A DNA stretch of 5,788 bases, taken from contig JAKSDL010000479.1 of the NCBI GenBank assembly GCA_022360105.1, positions 1 through 5,788 on the forward strand, written 5' to 3'. Below are positions 1-4,558 of this stretch, piece after piece. Position 1 is the stretch's first letter. Each line of letters starts with the position of its first letter. Both the position numbers and the translations under genes were made by a program. The DNA comes from Pseudomonadota bacterium. Lineage in GTDB: Bacteria > SAR324 > XYD2-FULL-50-16 > JAHJRI01. Below the pieces are notes generated by a model. It had not been told where the DNA came from. It saw nothing but the letters and a program-made list of their open reading frames with translations, and did not search any database.

Positions 1-2088
1 AATCTGGTCCAAATCATGACCTTGGACCCAGATTTCGATAGGAGCACCGGGAGGACCGCCCTGCATCCCTGCATAAGTAACCGATTTGATTCCGGGAATG
101 TTTCCGACCTCTTTCTCCCAGGCGATTCTTAAATCCTTGGAATGGATCCCCCGCTTTTCGGATTCCAGCATGGTGACTATCATTGCTCCCAAATGTGGAC
201 CGGAACTTGAATCCGATAAATCCTGTCCAACCAATAGCAACCTGTCTTTTAACAAGGGTTCGCCGGATCTGGTTTCGGTTTTTTCCGCCAGTCTTAACAA
301 AGCGTCTTCGATTTGTTCGACAGCTTTTTGCGTGGTCTCAATAGGGGTACCTGCCGGGAATTCCACATTGGCTGTCATAATAAATCCATCCACTTCGGCG
401 AATACTTCAAATTTGATAAACCCGGCCTGAATTAATCCGATCGTAAACATCAATATAGCGATTGCAGTGCAAAACGATACGTATCTCCACCGTAGAATTT
501 TTCTCAGGGCAGGCATATATATATTCTGAACGAATCGCTCTAAACCTTTTCCTGTTTTGGTGTTGATTGATACTAAAAATTTGGAAATCCAGAAACGCGG
601 TTTCTTGGTAAGACTGGGATCCGGCAAATGATTTAAATGAGCCGGAAGCAGGACCAGGCACTCCAGCAGGGAGACAGCCAGACAAGCGATCACCACCACC
701 GGTAGTATGGCAATAAACTTCCCCATAATACCATCGATATAAGCCAGCGGAAGGAAAGCGACAATGGTCGTGACCACTGCAGCAATCACCGGTAAGCCAA
801 CTTCCTGGACGCCTGCTACCACTGCAACCAGTGGAGGTTTCCCCAGCTTGCGATGATAGAAAATGGCTTCCCCGACTACAATGGCATCATCCACCACAAT
901 ACCGAGCACCATCAGAAATCCAAACAGGGAAATCATATTAACGGTACCTCCGGATATCCACAGTATTACCACCCCTCCTGCAAGAGAGATGGGGATTCCC
1001 ATACCACTCCAAAAACTCAGGCGTAAATCCAGGAACAACCAGAGAATTACAAACACCAGTGCCAGACCGATAGCTCCGTTTTTGACCAGGAGATTGATCC
1101 GTGCTCGCAGCATATCACTGGTTTCATAGATTGTGGTGATGGTTGCTCCATCGGGTAATTGTTTCCGTTTTGTGTCCAGGAACTCTCCCACGGCCTTGGT
1201 AATGGCCAATGTATCTTCTTCCTTTGTCTTGTAGATATTTAAAAGAACGGCGCGTTCCCCGTTAATCAACGCCAGGATCGGTTCTTCCGTAAAACCGTCT
1301 TTGATATCGGTAACTTTGTCCAAAGTGATGATTTCTCCGGTGGGTTTGGCGACCACCACAATTTTGGAAAGCTCTTCACCTGTGTATTTGCGACCCACAG
1401 TTCGAATTCTTATCTCTTCTCCCTTGGTGCGAATGGTACCTCCCGCCAGGTTGAGATTATCCCTGCGCAGAACATCGATGATTTCGTTAAAGGTGAGATC
1501 ATATTGACGGAGTTTTTCTTCAGATACTTCCACACTGATCTCATAGTCGCGGATTCCAAAAATGGTCACTTGGGAGACTTCAGAAAGCAAAAGAATTTCA
1601 TCTTTGATCTTTTCAGCCCATTCTTTCAATCTTCTTTCCGACATCTTTCCGGAAAGCGCAAATACCATCACGGAATCTTTCAAGGTCAGATTAGTGATAA
1701 TGGGTTTTTCAGCATCAACGGGGAACGTGGAGATGGCGTCCACTTTGCTGCGCACCTTATCCAGTACCCTGTCAACATTATACTCTTCCTGTACCTCAAT
1801 GGTGCTGAAGCTGATATTCTCACTGGATTTGGTGGTGAACTGCTTAATGCCTTCCAAGCCTTCAATAGCCGATTCCACTTTGCGGCTTACTCCTTCTTCC
1901 ACTTCCTCCGGATTAGCACCCGGATAAGCGACAGAAACTGTAATGATATCCAGGGAAAACTCCGGGAAGAATTCCCTGATCATGGTACCGCCTGCCACTA
2001 TGCCCGACAGTATAATCAGAAACATTAGAATGTTGGCAAACACGATGTTTCGTGCATATGTTGCGATCAGGTTTTTCATGGCGAACAT
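1..2088 (-). CDS. RND efflux permease, HAE-1 (AcrB-like) type, N-terminal 696 residues; C-terminus beyond window
   Basis: This is the inner-membrane proton antiporter of a tripartite efflux pump, exporting hydrophobic or amphiphilic compounds through an adaptor and outer-membrane channel. The frame is open from 2088 to base 1. It shows an N-terminal span (about residues 16-35), the first porter region starting at REFFPEFSLDIITVSVAYPG (39-58), spans at about 336-354, 362-378, 387-408, 430-450 and 459-481, and a further span at about 538-556. The second porter half follows (about 560-696, including VEFPAGTP and GGPPGAPIEIWVQG). The motif GIVVDDAIVVGE (396-407) places D400 and D401 where AcrB has its proton-relay pair D407/D408. 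Two aspartates here, rather than the DG typical of heavy-metal RND pumps, argue for HAE-1. The ATG at 2088 directly follows the adaptor stop. A second in-frame ATG at 2079 (protein beginning MKNLIATYARN) matches the usual family start equally well. Neither has a clear ribosome site, so coupled translation is likely. About a third of the protein, including the TM10 lysine, is off the edge. Family call is firm; substrate is unknown. Confidence 0.96.
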   Translation of the reverse strand, partial: MFAMKNLIATYARNIVFANILMFLIILSGIVAGGTMIREFFPEFSLDIITVSVAYPGANPEEVEEGVSRKVESAIEGLEGIKQFTTKSSENISFSTIEVQEEYNVDRVLDKVRSKVDAISTFPVDAEKPIITNLTLKDSVMVFALSGKMSERRLKEWAEKIKDEILLLSEVSQVTIFGIRDYEISVEVSEEKLRQYDLTFNEIIDVLRRDNLNLAGGTIRTKGEEIRIRTVGRKYTGEELSKIVVVAKPTGEIITLDKVTDIKDGFTEEPILALINGERAVLLNIYKTKEEDTLAITKAVGEFLDTKRKQLPDGATITTIYETSDMLRARINLLVKNGAIGLALVFVILWLFLDLRLSFWSGMGIPISLAGGVVILWISGGTVNMISLFGFLMVLGIVVDDAIVVGEAIFYHRKLGKPPLVAVVAGVQEVGLPVIAAVVTTIVAFLPLAYIDGIMGKFIAILPVVVIACLAVSLLECLVLLPAHLNHLPDPSLTKKPRFWISKFLVSINTKTGKGLERFVQNIYMPALRKILRWRYVSFCTAIAILMFTIGLIQAGFIKFEVFAEVDGFIMTANVEFPAGTPIETTQKAVEQIEDALLRLAEKTETRSGEPLLKDRLLLVGQDLSDSSSGPHLGAMIVTMLESEKRGIHSKDLRIAWEKEVGNIPGIKSVTYAGMQGGPPGAPIEIWVQGHDLDQI

Positions 2089-3405
2089 CTACGGAGTGAT
2101 AATTTCAAGCAGGGAATTTTCCAAAGGATCGACCAGTCGGGTTGTGATGACCTGATCTCCGGGAGTGATGCCGCTTTTCACAAAAACTTCATCATTTTGA
2201 ATTCGTGCCACTTCAACCGGAATTGTCTTTAAACGATTGTCATTGGCAATAAAAACCGAGTTGCGAAAGCTGACGGCCCACCGAGGCAACCTTACCACCT
2301 GTGTCATTACTTTACCGGGTATAGCCACCTCACAAAACATTCCCTCAACCAGTGGCAGCATTCCATTGGTAAGGCTGATCGGATCTTCTACCCGAATGGC
2401 GACAGTCAGGGTTCTGGTTTGTTTGTCGTAGTTGATAACCCGGTCCATAATACCTTCCCAGGTGTGACCATCGGTATCTTCCGTCCAGCGAATCACTACC
2501 GGCAAAGCCTGCAGGGAACGAAACCAGACTGCCTGATCCTGTTTTTCTTCCGTATTAAATCGCAACCATTTTTGAGCGTCGATGCTATCGAGTGGAATAT
2601 GAATTTCGGAAACGGAGTCATCAACCATACTGACGATCGTTTGACCCGGGGATACATATTGGCCGGCCTCAACGGACACGGTTTTTAATCGTCCCGAAAA
2701 GGGAGCTTTCACGACACAACGATTCAGGTTAGCCTTCGCCCGGGCAAGTCTGGCATTGGCGGAACGCAAGGAGTATTCGCTTTCCTTGATGACCAGTGGA
2801 TAGGTTGTAATGGACTGATTCAATTGCATCACCTGATCCGAAGTTGTGTTATAGGATTGCTCCAACTTGTCTATTTCTGTTTGTGTTCCGATGCCATTTT
2901 CGTTATACAGCCTTTTGTTCCTCTCAAATTCTGCTTTTGCAAGATCCTTGTTCCTCACCAGCGTTTTTAGCCTGGTTTTACTGATTTCAAACTCTTTTTT
3001 AAGTCGGGTAATTGTATTTTTTGTCTGGAGAACCGAGGCGTATGCCTCTTCAAATGCGGCCTGATAGTCTTGAGAGTCAATTTCAAAAAGGATTTCGTCT
3101 TTGGTAATGATCTGACCTATTTCAAGAAGAGGATGCACCTTCACCAGCTTTCCCGAGACTTCCGGAGCAATGTCAACCGTTTTAAGCGCAATTACCTCTC
3201 CAAACCCCTTGATTGTCACTTCTACATCTTCCAACTGGGCAGTAAGGGTTTCGACCCTGATTTTGGATTCATTGACCTGAATTTCCGCGGGAGGTTCTTT
3301 CATGTTAGCCAGAACCAACATGCTGATAACACCTATTAGTATGATGGTGCTGCCCGCAACAACTCTGGTGATAATTGGTTTTTTTAGAGACTCGGTTGTC
3401 GTCAT
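2089..3405 (-). CDS. RND efflux periplasmic adaptor subunit (membrane fusion protein, HlyD/AcrA-like)
   Basis: This 438-residue protein links the RND permease to an outer-membrane channel. Order of parts: short cytoplasmic N-terminus; one membrane anchor at about 15-33; first lipoyl half at about 64-110 (IAPEVSGKLVKV, then GQIITKDEILFEID); a long alpha-helical hairpin at about 112-228; second lipoyl half at 231-262 (VVKAPFSGRLKTVSVEAGQY); beta-barrel at about 265-365; membrane-proximal domain at 366-438 (SGITPGDQVITT). There is no lipobox cysteine, so it is anchored by a span rather than lipid. The start at 3405 is chosen because GGAG (3415-3412) lies six bases upstream. The frame stays open to an ATG at 3459, but that would overlap the regulator by 53 bases and has no better ribosome site. 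The hairpin tip has R162 and L166 of the channel-contacting R-x3-L-x6-S motif, with glycine at 173 instead of serine. The length is slightly above the usual 370-400. It sits between the regulator and the permease in one operon. Confidence 0.95.
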   Translation of the reverse strand: MTTTESLKKPIITRVVAGSTIILIGVISMLVLANMKEPPAEIQVNESKIRVETLTAQLEDVEVTIKGFGEVIALKTVDIAPEVSGKLVKVHPLLEIGQIITKDEILFEIDSQDYQAAFEEAYASVLQTKNTITRLKKEFEISKTRLKTLVRNKDLAKAEFERNKRLYNENGIGTQTEIDKLEQSYNTTSDQVMQLNQSITTYPLVIKESEYSLRSANARLARAKANLNRCVVKAPFSGRLKTVSVEAGQYVSPGQTIVSMVDDSVSEIHIPLDSIDAQKWLRFNTEEKQDQAVWFRSLQALPVVIRWTEDTDGHTWEGIMDRVINYDKQTRTLTVAIRVEDPISLTNGMLPLVEGMFCEVAIPGKVMTQVVRLPRWAVSFRNSVFIANDNRLKTIPVEVARIQNDEVFVKSGITPGDQVITTRLVDPLENSLLEIITP

Positions 3406-3406
3406 G

Positions 3407-3925
3407 TTATTCTCCATCCTGCTGGATATGGGGGGTTGCAATGTCGGGGTGTTCATCAAGGGCCGATTCTACAGCTAAGAGTACCTTACACCATAATTCG
3501 CCGATTTCACTGCCAACTGCTGCGATCAGTTTTTTGAACATCTCCAAAACTGCCTGCTCAACCAGATAAATCTGCTGCTTTGTATCCGATGATAAGCAGA
3601 TAGTGACTTTTCGCCGGTCATTAGCATCCTGTGTTCGTATCAGCAGGTTTTTTTCGACCATTCGATCGACCATAGTTGAAACGGAGGGAGTAGATACTCC
3701 CAATAGTTTTGATAATTCCGTGATGGATATGTTTTCAGCCTGATGAATGACCATCATGGCATCTGCCTGGGCAATGGTCAGGTTTTTTACCGAAACATTT
3801 TTGTTGATCATTATTTCACGCACTATCCGATCAATTCTCTGATGAACATTCTTGCCCTTGTCGAAGATAAAACGAGCTAAATCGGAGGGTGTATCGTCCG
3901 GAGGGACGTTGATTTTTTTATTCAT
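3407..3925 (-). CDS. MarR-family winged-helix transcriptional regulator
   Basis: This 172-residue protein is a DNA-binding regulator of the MarR type, normally a dimer that represses efflux genes and is released by small ligands. Helices at about 15-40 and 115-160 would form the dimer interface. The winged helix-turn-helix runs from about 65 to 112: ISITELSKLLGVSTPSVSTM (66-85) holds the helix-turn-helix with its recognition helix at about 78-92, followed by the wing. DANDRRKVTICLS (100-112) is the family's D-x-R-R wing signature. Length is slightly above the usual 140-160 because of extensions at both ends (the C-terminal tail is PDIATPHIQQDGE). It is the first gene of the operon, with one base between its stop and the adaptor ATG, which points to local and probably autoregulated control. 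The start ATG at 3925 has only a weak upstream GGA. One cysteine at 110, in the wing, and another at 146 are present; a redox role cannot be inferred from that alone. Repressor rather than activator is inference. Confidence 0.94.
   Translation of the reverse strand: MNKKINVPPDDTPSDLARFIFDKGKNVHQRIDRIVREIMINKNVSVKNLTIAQADAMMVIHQAENISITELSKLLGVSTPSVSTMVDRMVEKNLLIRTQDANDRRKVTICLSSDTKQQIYLVEQAVLEMFKKLIAAVGSEIGELWCKVLLAVESALDEHPDIATPHIQQDGE
3412..3415 (-). promoter_or_regulatory. Ribosome binding site of the adaptor gene
   Basis: GGAG lies six bases before the ATG at 3405 and inside the last codons of the MarR gene. It decides the adaptor start against the upstream in-frame ATGs at 3459, 3456 and 3417. 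A ribosome finishing the regulator (TAA at 3409-3407) covers this site, so the two genes are probably translationally coupled. Confidence 0.7.
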
Positions 3926-3960
3926 GCTATCCGGATGACATCTTATTTAGATAGAAAAAT

Positions 3961-3982
3961 TAATAGTTAATATTACTAATTA
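3961..3982. promoter_or_regulatory. Candidate MarR operator (AT-rich imperfect palindrome)
   Basis: A 22-bp imperfect palindrome has left arm TAATAGTTAAT and right arm ATTACTAATTA; the reverse complement of the right arm agrees with the left at 8 of 11 positions. Size and symmetry suit a MarR dimer site. It overlaps the -10 region of both candidate promoters and lies 36 bases before the MarR ATG, as expected for autorepression. AT-rich DNA gives such palindromes fairly often by chance, so this is a hypothesis. Confidence 0.4.
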
Positions 3983-4005
3983 TTCGGTAGTCAAATTAAT
4001 GTCAA
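3967..4005 (-). promoter_or_regulatory. Candidate sigma-70 promoter(s) of the efflux operon
   Basis: Read on the minus strand, a perfect TTGACA (4005-4000) is followed after 15 bases by AATAAT (3984-3979, five of six matches to TATAAT). A second pair overlaps it: TTGACT (3994-3989), 16 bases, then TATTAA (3972-3967). Either would start transcription about 35-50 bases before the MarR ATG. The first pair has the better boxes and the second the better spacing. No experimental support; the call rests on consensus match and position. Confidence 0.5.
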
Positions 4006-4274
4006 TGCATAGTTATCAGTTGTCGGACTTTGGAAAAATCTCCTCTTTCTGCATCAATGAGCAGTTGTTTGCCAATCAGACAAACCGACAACACAATCAA
4101 AACCGGAACAGGGTGCCTTGCTTGTGAATCAAGTGAAACTATATTGGACCCTGAAACATGTCTGTATAATAGACGTATTTTTTTGCCAAATATTGCATCA
4201 GCAGTTTTAAATCGAAACAGCAACCGGGTAAAATAGCACTTTTCAAGTCCAGTAGTTGGATCAAGTTGACGCAT
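4002..4274 (-). pseudogene. Doubtful 90-codon frame, possibly a remnant with an ankyrin-repeat-like end
   Basis: This minus-strand frame lies upstream of the MarR gene in the same direction. Most of its product has no recognisable family. The last part, LLIDAERGDFSKVRQLI (residues 71-87), matches the first helix pair of an ankyrin repeat (usual form: LL-x-A-A-x-x-G-D-x-x-x-V-x-x-L-L), and the frame stops three residues later. There is no clear ribosome site at the ATG, and its stop TGA lies inside the TTGACA box of the operon promoter. It could be a degraded fragment of an ankyrin-repeat gene, a small real protein, or chance. The single 17-residue resemblance is the only support. Confidence 0.22.
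4158..4181 (+). terminator. Weak terminator-like hairpin with T run
   Basis: ATGTCT and AGACGT can pair as a six-base stem (one G-T wobble) around a seven-base loop, followed by ATTTTTTT on the plus strand. The form fits an intrinsic terminator, but the stem is AT-rich and no plus-strand gene ends before it in the window. The loop also contains TATAAT (4165-4170). Either role is speculative. Confidence 0.2.
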
Positions 4275-4295
4275 GCATGGCTAAGCCCCTACAAT
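4266..4295 (+). promoter_or_regulatory. Candidate sigma-70 promoter, plus strand, with -10 inside a palindrome
   Basis: TTGACG (4266-4271, five of six) is followed after 18 bases by TACAAT (4290-4295, five of six). If used, it would give the downstream membrane-protein gene a leader of roughly 255 bases that includes the hairpins at 4364-4398 and 4405-4418. The -10 box falls within the palindrome at 4289-4303, which suggests a repressor site. Confidence 0.35.
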
Positions 4296-4303
4296 TATTG
4301 TAG
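4289..4303. repeat. Perfect 15-bp palindrome CTACAATTATTGTAG, possible operator
   Basis: Two perfect seven-base arms (CTACAAT and ATTGTAG) flank a single central T. The one-base centre suits a dimeric protein site better than an RNA hairpin. It overlaps the -10 of the candidate promoter above. TTGAC at 4266-4270 and its inverse GTCAA at 4325-4329 lie on either side at similar distances. The protein that would bind it is unknown. Confidence 0.45.
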
Positions 4304-4363
4304 TTAAGGGAGATTGTGATAGTTGTCAATGGAAGTTAATTTTTTCGTGAACTCGTCTGACTG

Positions 4364-4398
4364 TTCATAACCACTAGCTTTTTCGCTAATGTTATGGA
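4364..4398. repeat. Imperfect hairpin (CATAAC / GTTATG with inner TAGC / GCTA)
   Basis: An outer stem pairs 4364-4371 with 4391-4398 (eight pairs including one G-T), and an inner stem pairs TAGC (4375-4378) with GCTA (4385-4388) around the loop TTTTTC. A three-by-two internal loop separates them. It lies about 160 bases before the ATG at 4559 and would be in the leader if transcription starts near 4302. No known riboswitch class is recognised. Confidence 0.35.
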
Positions 4399-4404
4399 AT
4401 CTTA

Positions 4405-4418
4405 TCCCTGTTCAGGGA
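4405..4418. repeat. Perfect inverted repeat TCCCTG-TT-CAGGGA
   Basis: Six-base arms flank a two-base centre, seven bases after the preceding hairpin. It can be a protein site or a short GC-rich stem with a GTTC loop. No T run follows on either strand, so it is not an intrinsic terminator. Confidence 0.4.
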
Positions 4419-4441
4419 AGAAAATTCGCGGGTTTATTCGC

Positions 4442-4451
4442 ATACCGGTAT
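4442..4451. repeat. Perfect 10-bp palindrome ATACCGGTAT
   Basis: A perfect palindrome sits about 40 bases before the TATAAT at 4491, where an activator would bind. A direct repeat ATTCGC (4424-4429 and 4436-4441) adjoins it. It is short enough to be chance. Confidence 0.25.
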
Positions 4452-4490
4452 TGTTTCAAACATAGTCAAACCATCTTCCGGATGCTCTTG

Positions 4491-4496
4491 TATAAT
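4491..4496 (+). promoter_or_regulatory. Candidate -10 box (TATAAT) of the membrane-protein gene
   Basis: A perfect TATAAT, preceded by TTG, lies 62 bases before the ATG at 4559 and would give a leader of about 55 bases. No good -35 box occurs at 16-18 bases upstream; the nearest, TAGTCA at 4463-4468, is 22 bases away. The promoter may need an activator, possibly at the palindrome 4442-4451. Confidence 0.4.
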
Positions 4497-4547
4497 CGGG
4501 AGTAGTCAAAAATCAGGCATAAAGCAACACTGAATACGAATAAAAAT

Positions 4548-4553
4548 AGGGGA
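4548..4553 (+). promoter_or_regulatory. Ribosome binding site AGGGGA
   Basis: A strong purine-rich site lies five bases before the ATG at 4559. It fixes the start of the long plus-strand frame, even though that frame resembles no named family. Confidence 0.75.
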
Positions 4554-4558
4554 ACAAG

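Larger units (their letters stand above)
3926..4558. other. Divergent intergenic region with promoters and clustered inverted repeats
   Basis: This 633-bp spacer separates the minus-strand efflux operon from the plus-strand membrane-protein gene. It is AT-rich near 3940-4010 and holds no convincing gene; the one reading frame of note (4274-4002, minus) is listed separately as doubtful. Its second half contains four inverted repeats within about 165 bp. The spacer is much longer than two ordinary promoters need, so it may hold a decayed gene, a structured leader or a small RNA. The segment 4182-4260 shows nothing I can name. Confidence 0.6.

Noticed and set aside
1504..2028. A 174-codon plus-strand frame opposite the permease
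   Set aside because: The opposite strand encodes a conserved RND permease throughout; this frame is a shadow without family resemblance.
3406..3459. Upstream in-frame ATGs (3459, 3456, 3417) as the adaptor start
   Set aside because: They overlap the MarR gene and lack a better ribosome site, while the ATG at 3405 has GGAG six bases upstream and gives a normal short N-terminus before the membrane anchor.
4030..4236. A 68-codon plus-strand frame
   Set aside because: No ribosome site, no recognisable sequence, and it lies antisense to the other doubtful frame; most likely chance.
4277..4303. Eight-codon leader peptide MAKPLQLL before the plus-strand gene
   Set aside because: No ribosome site, and the candidate promoter at 4266-4295 would start transcription after its ATG; the frame is a by-product of the palindrome.
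4297..4329. Minus-strand promoter from TTGACA (4329-4324) to TACAAT (4302-4297)
   Set aside because: The spacer is 21 bases, too long for a normal sigma-70 promoter, and no good -10 lies at 16-18 bases.
4000..4331. Direct repeat TGTCAATG at 4000-4007 and 4324-4331 as ends of a small mobile element
   Set aside because: Eight bases over this distance can be chance, and no terminal inverted repeats or transposase remnant accompany it.
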